Notes under the pieces: generated by a model
What the model was told of the DNA's origin: nothing
The model's input: only the letters and a program-made list of their open reading frames with translations
The model's database searches: none
Program-made: the position numbers and the translations under genes
Assembly (NCBI GenBank): GCA_948144175.1
Contig: CANXME010000795.1
Span: 1,148,524-1,212,523, forward strand
Direction: 5' to 3'
Length of the DNA stretch: 64,000 nt
Source of the DNA: Closterium sp. NIES-65
Lineage: Eukaryota; Streptophyta; Zygnematophyceae; Desmidiales; Closteriaceae
In this document: positions 50,030 through 60,800 of the stretch, in pieces
Layout: each line of letters begins with the position of its first letter
How positions within the stretch are numbered: the stretch's first letter is position 1

Positions 50030-51976
50030 ATGCCGTCAAAGAAGAATAAGAAGAACAAGAACAAGCCGACAGTGAACACTGGTACGAGTTTGCCACTCGC
50101 TAGCTCTTGTACGATCAATGACCCTTCTGAGAAATTTCACGCCACTTCAATATTCTAGATCCACGACGCAATCAAGTACGTGTACTTCCATAACTGCGTC
50201 TATGCTTCAGCTGCAGAGAAAACGTCGTCCACGGCGAACTCGAAAGATACGCCCGAGACTCCGACCACTCCTGCGACACCGGCGACTCCTGCGACTCCAG
50301 CGACGGCATCGGATGCGGTCTCGACCAAAGGTCAGCTCAGAAACTCTCTGCATCGGCCTGTTCTTGCATCTCCTTCCATCCGTGTCATTTTTTTTTGCAG
50401 ATCTGGCAGGAATAGAAACGGATCTGCGCCTTTACATGATTTCCTTGATGTCGCATGACTTTCCCGTCCCAGGCGACGTGAAACCAGAGGAACCACAAAA
50501 GGCCGTTCAGGCGACTCAGGCGACGCAAGCGACTGCGCCAGAACAGTCGGCTCAGGCAAATGCTTCGTCGAATGGGGGAGCTGGCGGAGGAGGAGGGGGA
50601 AAGAAGAAGAACAAGAAAAAGGCATCCTCTGAAGCCGTCGGTGAGGAAGGTAATGGAATCTTGTATTCGCCATGGTAAGCGAATTGTGGCAATGTCGTGC
50701 TGCACTCTTCATGGTTTCTCTGCCTTTCAGTCGTAAGTAACTGAATAAATCGCGAATTCATCGACGTAAACCGCTGCGAGAATACATTACGACCAAAAGT
50801 TTTTTCCTCCTAACTGGGCCATGCAAGGGTCGAAATGATGGAACCCGCCCTTAGACCCTTTATTGAAATAAGACGGATTTGGCCATGCCTGGTCGCCAGC
50901 TGGAAAGCTCAAAGTACGCTGATCACGCTGATTATGCTGATCACGCTGTCCTATTTGGGGGGCTGTTTATATTCCGGTTCATGCAGTATTGTTCATGGAG
51001 TAGGGTCCATAATGCACGGTTTCTGGCGTAGCTGGGGTTGTCACTCGCTAACCGAACATTATTCAAGTTTGCTTTTTCTGTTTGCTTGTGGTCTCTCCGT
51101 CCCTTCTCAACAGCTCCCGCAACTGCCACACCACAAGCCTCAGCAGATGCTGATTCGTCAGCTTCAGCTGCATCCCAGCCCAAGGATGGAGGGGAGGTCA
51201 TGCTGGCAGCTGCAGCAGCAGTAGTCGCTGCGGCCGCCGTCTCTGTTGCTCCCGAGCCAACCCCTGAGCCGTCACCAGAGCCTGCACCTTCAGCCCCTGA
51301 ACCTGCACCAGCAGTCCCCTGAGCCTGCACCTGAAGCACCTGAGCCTACACCTGCAGTCCCTGAGCCTGCACCAGCAGTCCCTGAACCTGTACCCGAAGC
51401 ACCTGAACCTGCACCAGCAGCCCCTGAGCCTGCACCTGAAGCATCTGAACCTGCGCCAGCAGCCCCTGAATCTGAACCTGCACCAGCAGAACCTGAGCCT
51501 GCTCCTAAAGCACCTGAGCCAGTGCCTGCAGCCCCTGCAGCCCCTGAGCCTGCTCCAGAGGCCACACCGGTATCATCTGAGCCTGCACCAGCAGCACCTG
51601 AACCAACGCCTGCTGCACCTATAACAGCACCTACAACCGATTCCTGAACCAGCAGCCGTCACGGCGGCACCACCTGCAGTGGAAGAGAAACAACCAGAAT
51701 CAGAGGCCAAGATTGCAGTCACAGAAAGCAGCAGCAGCAGTGCAGAATATGCAAGGGAAGGGGCTGGGGGTGGTGCAGAGAAGCAGGGTTCTGCTGGCAC
51801 GGCAGCGGCAGTGGCTGCTGCTGGGTCATCATCGTCTGGGGGGGTTGCGGAAGAAACGAAGGCTGTGGTTTCAGAAACGAGGTCGAGCTCAGGAAGTGAG
51901 GCTGGGAAGCCAGTGGAGGAGGATAAGGATCAGAACGGTGTGCAGGGAGAGAAACCAGTCGCCACCTGCCAGGTAC
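50030..51976 (+). CDS. unrecognised Lys-rich, Pro-Ala-Glu repeat protein
   Basis: Exons 50030-50081, 50211-50330, 50473-50649 and 51114 onward join in phase. The protein starts MPSKKNKKNKNKPTVNT, then TPETPTTPATPATPATPAT, a second Lys cluster (GGGGGGKKKNKKKASS), an Ala-rich segment and a long array of PEPAPEAPEPAPAVPE-type repeats (51250-51620), ending in a Ser/Glu/Ala-rich tail (to about 51972, CQ before a GT). The repeat array shifts frame twice by one base (near 51316, an extra C; and near 51640), which could be polymorphism, sequencing error or decay. I recognise no domain. The composition suggests a disordered, basic N-terminal protein. Confidence 0.55.
51250..51625 (+). repeat. Pro-Glu-Ala codon repeat array
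   Basis: Units of 21 and 42 bp built on CCTGAGCCTGCACCAGCAGT encode PEPAPAV/PEPAPEA. The register changes once because one unit has an extra C near 51316. The Gly/Ala open frame on the opposite strand is a shadow. Confidence 0.85.
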
Positions 51977-53495
51977 GACTAAAAGAAATTGGTCTTTATG
52001 TAATATTTTCCGCGCCAATCCCTCCCAATGCATGTGATAATGTGTGCAACCCACCATCCTGTACGTTTTGCTGCTTTGCTGCTCCGCTTTCTTTTGGCTC
52101 CTGCTGTTGGCAAAAGGCACTAACATCTGAACCCACTACGCATCTTTGTCAAATCCCGCATTGCACGATTGACTTCCTGACTTGTGCGGCAAAATTGCGT
52201 TCATATACTACAGGAGCCAATTGAGATCATTGAGCCGAAGCCACTACCTAACTGCTCTGCACTTATCTGCTGGATCTTTGGCTGGACTGTGTAAATTGTG
52301 ATTACGTGTAATCACTTGGCAAATCAGCAGCTGGATGCAGCACATTTGGTAACCTGCAGTTCGTGAGCTTTTCTAATTAGCTGTTGATAGAACGAGCCTG
52401 ACTGTTATGGATTCTGGTAAATTTGGCCCTTTTTAACCGTTGCATGCTTTCAGTTATCATTTTCACACCTTCCATCAGATCCTAGTGACTATGTTCTTCA
52501 TTAGGTCTTCATTGCACAAAGTTTTTGGAGAACAGAGCATTTCTACACGAGTTATGCAGTGACGATCGGACGTATGTTGTGCACTGTAGTCTTCCATTAT
52601 GGATATGCTTCTTGAGCAGGGCTGTCGATTCAAGGGCATTTGCCCTTAATGCCCTGAACATTCCGGGTGAACTCCAGGCCAGCTTCGGCATTTCAAAGGG
52701 CTGGTTTCGAGGGGAGCCCGTTTTTCTTACGGGCTGATTTCGAGAAATTGGGGTATCAACCCGGATAGTCAAGGGCTGGTTTGGGGCCCTTCCCTGAGAT
52801 CCCGGATAAGTAGTACAAGTAACCTTGCGAGTTTCCTAAGTTGACACTCTTCTCCTCCCGTGCCCTTATCCCTGTCGCTCCCACATTCTATCTTCTTGGT
52901 ATGAAAGGAGGTTCTAGGGTTGATGTTTATGGCTGTGGTTGCAAAATATTTCTGAGACATTGTTCACCCCTCACAATTCGAAGTACTCACGCTGGAATCA
53001 AGACACTGACACCCTTACATGGTGAGGTGGGATTCAGCCCCATCGGTTCACACTAGGAATACTACATGAGAACGAACTTCCTTGGAAGTGCTTTGCAATT
53101 GTCCACAAGAGTTCAAACGACTTCTTTGCTGACGATATTTGCCCTACGAGCCCCCCCACCCCTCCCCCACCCCTCTTCCCCCCTTGATGTAGGTTCGCAG
53201 ATAGTCGTTAGCAAGCTCCTTTCCGCTGACATCCCCCTTTGTGAAATTAGGGCACACGCACATTTTTTAAAGAAGCCCGGATTTCAAGTTTTGTTTGGAC
53301 CTGCACCCGTGATCGTTAAGGGCTAAAAAAACGGTCACCTTCGCGAAAATCAGGGCCAAACTTCGAGCAGCTCAGGACTCAAAGTGTTGGCCCCAGGAAC
53401 TTCGACAGGCCTGTTCTTGAGTCGTCAGAGTCGCTACGGGGATGGTTTAGTCCCCCACTCGATGCCACGAAGCGCAATCGAGGCCTTGTGTGAGT
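51977..53495. other. intergenic or intronic stretch, no recognised gene
   Basis: The first part may be an intron or 3' region of the preceding gene. At about 52620-52800 there are repeated GGGCTGGTTTCGAGG and GGGCTGATTTCGAG words, a short degenerate repeat. I see no transposon ends or coding motifs. Confidence 0.35.
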
Positions 53496-53896
53496 TCGTG
53501 TCCGTAGGGTTGACATGTCAAGTGAGAGCGCGTGAATCCGAAGCGCATTCAAATTAGAGTGTCAAGCACTGTAGTGGAAGTGTCAAGTCAAAGCGCAGGT
53601 ACGAACATCAGCGACGCAATTTCATTGGTTTGAGAATTTGTCATGGACAGATCTGCTAGGCAACGAACAATCAAAAGACATATTGTGTGATGATTGGGCA
53701 GCATCTGGTCGTGAGATAGGTACCTGCGACAATCTTCTCTCGTTTGTAGGTTTGTCTGTGCCAATTTCAAAAGTGTCCGACGATTTGTATTGGCTGGCAA
53801 CCTGCAATTTCTTGACACTCTGCCAACAATGTTGGCAGAGTGTCAAAATGCCAAGTTGACACTGGCCACTTTGACATGTCATCCCTACGGACACGA
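53496..53896. mobile_element. foldback MITE with long inverted termini
   Basis: The ends are inverted copies: left TCGTGTCCGTAGGGTTGACA from 53496; right is the reverse complement with one or two differences, ending 53896. The match extends about 30 bp and includes the palindrome TTGACATGTCAA. Inside is a second perfect inverted repeat with 17-bp arms (TTGACACTCTGCCAACA) and a 1-bp loop at about 53812-53846. Words like GTGTCAAG recur through the interior. No coding capacity or clear target duplication is seen, so the superfamily is unknown. Confidence 0.75.
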
Positions 53897-54833
53897 CCTG
53901 AAAAACTCGAGTCTTGACGTGCCCGCCAAGCCAAAACTGCCTCTTTCAGGGGGTACCAGCTCGTATGTTTGTCGGTGTACGGTGCAAAACTATGAAGCAG
54001 AGTATCCGCTTTCCACCGTATGAAACCCCCATAATGGCACCATCGATCCTGCTTTTATGCTATTTTTGGAGGTTGAATCAACGAATCAACCTGTAAGGGG
54101 GTAACCAGACATACCGCGGGTTGACCAGACATCCTGCACAACACGCCCTAAGCTAGTAAGGCGAGTTCTGCTCTGCGATAATGCAGAAAGCCAACTTCAA
54201 GTGTCCTGTGCTGTATGGATTGTGAGATGCACCAAGCCCGTGACATTTCAATCAGGCATAACCTTGGGATAGGAATGTATGAGTCAGGGTTCGCGGCGCG
54301 GCGGAGTTTCCAATGACATGACAAGTCCACCTAGAGGTTATTTCGCAGGCATTGCCAGCAGCAGCCCAGAATCTCGTGGAGGCGTTAGTGGCGAAACAGT
54401 TGGCATGCTGCCATGTTATTGGCAGCTCGCCAAGCGAAGCTCGTTAGCCTCGATATTTCCAGCCCCATATGTCACAACAGCCACCCTTGACAGCGATACG
54501 CCCACATAGCTGCATGGAGGAATTGGCCGTCTCGGACCGTTGGTTTTATATAATAGCCACGTGTCGTTCGACCAGCGCGTGTCAGAGCTGCATGAGAAAC
54601 GCACATCTCGTCCTGGCTTTCGCGACAACCACAATCTAGGTCCTCCTTCCATCCGTTTTGTTCGTCGTATTACTCGCTCAGCACTGAACGTCTGTGCTGT
54701 AACAACATTTCGTCGTTACCGACAGAAAAACCTTCGCGAATATTCCCGAACGAAAGCTACCGTACAGATTCCCCACCACCACCCCCACCACCGCTGCTAC
54801 CATCCACTAAAATTCTGATCATAAATTGCCAGC
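53897..54833. other. intergenic region upstream of the formin
   Basis: No gene is recognised. The final few hundred bases should contain the formin promoter and 5' untranslated region. Small open frames have no motifs. Confidence 0.4.
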
Positions 54834-57800
54834 ATGCCGTGGTTCGGAGGGAAAAAAAGCAGCCAAGCCTCCGCCGCCGCCGCCTCCGGACGGACTGCTG
54901 CAGATCAGCGATCGCGTGTTCGGTGAGTATTAGGGTTACTTCAGGTAACTACTCGCGCGAGCTTTCGCGTGGCAGCTGGTCCTTGGAATTTCGCTGCTGA
55001 GGTTTGGTAGTAGGATGCAAGGTTTCCTGTTCAACGGTCGCGATGAGCGATACATATTAGCCGTCTGCTTCCTTTCCCCCACTCCTCTTCCCTTACTTCC
55101 TTCTCGCCTCGCTTTGCATCCTCACTCGTCTCGTGGAGTATTCGACTCCGGATGTCTAGCCGCGTACCTACATATTACCTTGTTTCTCATATTTCCTCCT
55201 TTGCTTCTAGACCCAACTTCCCGTTTTCAGTTCAAACCACCCTCCACTTCCCCCTCCTACTTTTCCCTCGGACCTTCGTCTTAGGTAGTTCGTGAGTTCA
55301 ATCAGGCATCACTCCAATCCTTTTTTTCCAGTCGATTCATAAGTCACCCCCGGTCCCTGTTTTTTAGTCAACTCAAAGGCACTACGCTGTCTCTCCCTCT
55401 TCCTTGCCCGTCTGTCTATCCCTTCCTCTGCGTCCTCTACAGCTCTCTTTCCTTCCTCCTTTTTTCCCTTCCAGCAGTCTTGACTCTTCTATCTCTCATC
55501 CCTTCACTCCCGCCTCCTTGCTTCCTTATTTCCTCCCTTCTTTCCTCCCCCCTCTGGCCTCCCACATCTCGTTCCTTCGGTCTCTGATCCCTCCTCCTAC
55601 CCCTTCTCCCTTCCGCTGACCTCTTCAACCCCTTTTCCCTTTGTTCCCTGATCCCTCCCTCCCCTGCTCCCAATCCCCCTCCCCCTCTCCGCAACCCCCA
55701 CCCTGCTTCCCCCCCCAGTGTTTGATTCCTGCATTGCCAACGACGTGCCCACCACAGCCACCTACCGCCTTTACTTTCGCCAGATCTGCACAGATCTCCG
55801 CAATCATATCTCCAACGCATCCATCCTCATCTGCAATTTCCGCGACGGCAGCAGCGGCTCCAGCCGAACGCTCTTCGCCGGATCTTATTTTCTAGATTCT
55901 GATGCCACAGTTCTTGAGTACCCCAGACATTTCGAGGGCTGCCCGATTCTTTCTCTTGACCTAATCGACCATTTTCTCCAGTCCACCAATAGCTGGCTCC
56001 AGCAGGAATTTGACCTGCCCGGTCGCAAGCCAAATCTGGCAAAAACGTTATTGGGAGGAGGCTGATGGGGGGACACCAGCAAAGGCAGCAGCAGCAGCAG
56101 CAATTAGGGTTGGCTTCACCGGGCGGCAACGGCGGCGGAAAAACATCGTTCTCTTGCACTGCGAGCGAGGCGGGTGGCCTCTCTTGGCGTTTTATGATCG
56201 CCTCGTTCTTAGTGTTCCACAAGGAATGGAACGGAGAGGAGGAGCGAGATCTCTTACAGGGCATCTACAAAGCGGCTCCTAGGGCTTCCTACAGCTGCAT
56301 TACCCCTTAAACCCTGTCCTTCCCAGGCGAGGTACCTTCAGTACATAGCCCACTGCGTCAGCTCTTTACCCCACGGGTTTATTGAGAGGGAAAGCAGGAC
56401 AAGAAGGGGAAGGGGAAGGGAAAAGGGGTGGCGGAGGAGGAGGGCAGCGAGTGGGGGAGCCAGGTGCTGGTTCCGTCTTCTAGAGAGGGGTGTCTGGGAG
56501 CGAGCAGCAGCCGGATGGTGACTCTAGACTGTGTGATTATGCGCGGTGTGCCACAGCTGGACGCTAGAGGCGGGTGCTGCCCTGTGATCAGAGTGTTTGG
56601 GCGCGATCCTGGCCTGCCGGAGAACCGAGACTCGGGGCTGCTGTTTCTGAGCGCGAGGCATGGCGTGAATCGAGCCAAGTACTACCTGCAGGTGAGGCAA
56701 GGGGTAAAGAGATCTGCTGAGTGCTACCTGCAGGTGAGGCAAGGGGTAAAGAGATCTGCTGAGTGCTACCTGGCAGGTGAGGCAAGGGGTAAAGAGATCT
56801 GCTGAGTGCTACCTGCAGGTGAGGCAAGGGGTAAAGAGATCTGCTGAGTGCTACCTGCAGGTGAGGCAAGGGGTAAAGAGATCTGCTGAGTGCTACCTGC
56901 AGGTGAGGCAAGGGGTAAAGAGATCTGCTGAGTGCAAGGGCTCACACGTCCCTGCCCTCCCTTGCCCTTTTCACGTGTAGAAAGAGTAGTTTTGAGACGT
57001 CTCAACTACTCTTTTTACAAGTGTGTGCATGTGGGTGGGTCGGCTCACACGTCCCCGCCCTCCCTAGTCCTTTTCTCCCACTTTTGGCGGCCAGAGCGAA
57101 GGGGGATAGTGAAGATGGATGCGATGGCAGTGGTACAGGGCGACGTGGTGATGGAGTGCGTGCATTTGGCTGCTAGACTAGACTAGAACCCACACCTCCT
57201 TTCTTTCCCATTCCCCCCCCCCCCCTCCCCTCCGCCTCCCTGCCCTCCTACAACAAGGTAAAGGGAAGCGGAGGTGGTGAAGATGGATATGACGGCGGTG
57301 GTGCAGGGCAGGGCGATGTGGTGATCGAGTGTGTGCATGTGGGTCAACTCACAAGTTCCCCGCACACACCACCTCCCTCCCCACCCACCCTGCCCCCCTT
57401 GCGCTCCCCCTTCCAAACAGCCAGAGGGAGGGAAGCGGAGGTGGTGAAGATGGATGTGACGGCGGTGGTGCAGGCCGATGTGATGATCGAGTGCGTGCAT
57501 GTGGACATGGAGTGGGGAGGCGCCGAGCAGATGGTCGACTCGACCGAATGGACCCCCTCCTCAACCGCTCCCCTCCTCACTGCTCCCCTCCCCTTTTTTC
57601 CCTTTTTACAACCAGAGGGAAGCGGAGGTGGTGAAGATGGATGTGATGGCAGTGGTGCAGGGGGGAACGTGGTGATAGAGTGCGTGCATGTGGACAGCTT
57701 GACTCAAACGCCCCTTCCTTTCCAAACCTCCTTTCCCGTTCTCTCGCACAGTACCCCAACAACCAGAGAGAGGCGGAGGTGGTGAAGATGGATGTGATGG

Positions 57801-60800
57801 CGGTGGTGGCAGGGGGACGTGGTGATAGAGGTGTGTGCATGTGGACATGGAGGGCGCGGGCAGCGAGCAGATGGGTGTGGCGAGTGGCGTTCAACACGGC
57901 CCACGTGCGATCCAACATGCTCGTGCTCTCGCGGGACGATCTCGATATTCTCTGGCAACACAAGGGAGCGGTTCACGCAGGACTTCAGAGTGGAGGTGAG
58001 TTCTTGTGTAGGGTTGATATATGAGATTCCTGTTATTAGATTTCTGTTAGGGTTGGGGTGGGTGCAGTGCGGTGGCGCACAAGACATCAGAGAGTGGAGA
58101 TGAGGTTTGAGGCAAATGGTAGTGAGCAGATGGCGTGGCGAGTGAGTGACTGGCGATCAACACGGCCCGTGTGCGATCTAACATGCTCGTGCTCTCCCGG
58201 GACGATCTCGATATCCTCTGGCATCACACGAGAGCGCTTCACACAGGACTTCAGAGTGGAGGTGAGGTGTGGCATTAGCACTGAGTTGAGGTGAGGTGAA
58301 CGTTCTTCAGGGGTTGCGGTGCGGGATGCTCCAAAAATCACTTTTGTCAGCATTTCTAGGCACGCCATTTCCTTTAGCATGTGCATTTAATGCTGCTGGT
58401 GCCCCTGCCCCACCCTCCAGAATTCTTCTGATTTCCCCTCTCTGACCCGCGTTCGGTGTTGTCCTTGCCCTACCCACTCACCCTCCAGATCCTTCTGACG
58501 GACCGGGAGTCCAAGGTACTGCCTCCACCAGGCCGCCACCGTCCCTGGCAAGCAGACACTTCGGCGGTCTAAACCCCTCGATTCCTTCCTCAAGCTCAAG
58601 GAGGCTTTTGAGGATTCCAATTGGTCGCAGGACGACAGCTCACGCGCCCTAGAAGAGATCCGCCACACCATCTACTCCGCAGCCAGTACCAAGAGGAGAA
58701 ACCGCCGGAGTGGAGGGTTGCGGGTTCGAACCCGGGTGCCGGCAGGTGGGAAAGTGGGGCCCAGGAGGGGCGGGGTTTGCAGGGGGATATGCTAGATGAT
58801 AGCGATTATGCTTCGGATTTTGGATTCAGCTGATACTTCTCCGACGTTTTCGAGCATGTTGCATTCAAGGGATGGGAGCCCGTCGCCATCATCGGGCCGT
58901 TTGGGAGTGGTTTAGGGTTTGGGATGTTTGGGTTTCCGGGCGGGAAGGTGCGGAGGAAGGTTGGGTCGGAGATGGTGTTGCCGCCTGGGTTGTTGTTTGC
59001 GGAGCAGACTTATACGGAGGAGGAGGGGCTGACGAGGAGAGAGAGGGCGAGTGGCGGGGGATTTGAAGATGCTTTGGTTGGATTAGCGAATGGGCCGTCG
59101 CTGTATTGGAATGAGTGGGATCCGGAGCTGAATCCCTGTCTGGGGAAGCTTTTAAGGAGGATGTCGAAACGGGTGCCGGGGTTTAAGTTGCCCGAGATGG
59201 GTTTGCTGGGGCAGAAGGGACTGGAGAAGGGGGAGGATGAGAAGAAGGAAGAGGAGAAGGAGGAAAAGAAGGAGGAGAAGGAGGAGGAGAAGGAAGAGGA
59301 GAAGGAGGAGAAAAAGGAGGAGAAGAAGGAGAAGAAGGAGGAGGAGAAGGAAGAGGAGGATGAGGAGGAAAAGGCGGCTGCTGCAGCTGCTGCTGCTGCT
59401 GAGGCTGCAGCAGAGAGGAAGAAACAGGAGAAGCTGAGGAAGGCTGAAGAGAGGCGGATGGAGGCTGAGAGGAGGAGGTTAGAGGAGGAGGAAGAGGAGA
59501 GGAGGGAGGAGGAGAGGTGGAAGGAGAAGAGAGAGGAGGAGGCAGGAGGAGAGGGCAGCTAGAAAGGCAGCATTAGCTGCAAAGATGGCTGAGCCAGATC
59601 CGCCCAGTCCCAAAGTAGCCCCCCCGCCCCCGCCTCCTCCCCCAGGGGGGGGACCTCCCCCTCCTCCTCCGCCTCCCCCTCCCCCACCCCCTCCCCCAGG
59701 CGGAGGCGCTCCTCCCCCTCCCCCTCCACCCCCTCCCCCACCCCCTCCCCCAGGTGGGGGTCCTCCCCCGCCCCCTCCCCCGCCTCCTCCCCCACCCCCT
59801 CCCCCAGGAGGGGGTCCTCCCCCGCCCCCTCCCCCGCCTCCTCCCCCGCCCCCTCCTCCAGGGGGTGCCCCTCCTCCTCCTCCCCCTCCTCCCCTTCCGC
59901 CAGGGGGGCGGGCCCCCCGCCTCCTCCGCCCCCTCCACCTCCTCCCCCAGGTGGGGGACCTCCCCCTCCCCCTCCACCTCCCCCTCCCCCTGGCGGGGGC
60001 CCTCCCCCACCTCCCCCCCCCCCACCTCCTCCCCCAGGTGGTGGCCCTCCCCCTCCTCCCCCCCCACCCCCTCCCCCAGGCGGGGGCCCTCCCCCGCCTC
60101 CCCCTCCCCCTGGCGGGCCCAGAGGACCTCCCCCTCCCCCTCCCCCTCCTGGCGGGCCCAGAGGCCCCCCACCCCCTCCCCCTCCCCCTGGGGGGGAAAG
60201 GGTCCCCCCCCCCCCCCCCCTCCCCCAGGGGGCAAGGGCGGACCACCTCCCCCTCCCCCGCCCCCAGGGGGAAAAGGCCCTCCAGGCCCTCCCCCTCCCC
60301 CCGGATTGAAGGGCCCCCCTCCTCCCCCCGGGTTCAAGGGGAAGGGTCCCCCTCCCCCCCCCGGGTTCAAGGGGAAGGGTCCCCCGGGGCCCCTCCCCCC
60401 GGGGGTTCAAGGGGGGTTTTGCAGCTGCTGCGCCCCCCCCCAAGAAGAAGACCCCCCTGAAGGCGTTTTTCTCTGGGGGAAGGTGACGCGAGTGGTGGAG
60501 GGAAACATGTGGGCGGAGGTGCAGAAGGAGGAGCAGGTCGCTGCTACCCCCAAGTGAGTGCTTCCCTCCTCTCTCTTCCCTCCTCTCTCTTTCCTCCTCT
60601 CTCTTTCCTCCTCTCACTCTCCTCCTTTCTTGAGACGTCTCAAAGGAAGGTGACTCGAGTGGTGGAGCGGAGGGGAACATGTGGGCTGAAGTGCAGAAGG
60701 AGGAGCAGGTCGCTGCCACCCCCAATTGCGTACCTCCCTCCTCTCTCTTTCTGCGTCTCTTCCTTCTCTACTGCCTCCTGGTTCTTTCCTCGCTTCTTTC

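Noticed and set aside
58700..58770. tRNA-like T arm (GGGTTCGAACCCG)
   Set aside because: The central word is itself palindromic, and I could not fold a full tRNA with acceptor, D and anticodon arms on either strand; it may be a fragment.
59479..60725. Very long minus-strand glycine-rich open frames
   Set aside because: They are complements of the FH1 polyproline region; the plus strand has FH2 motifs directly after it.
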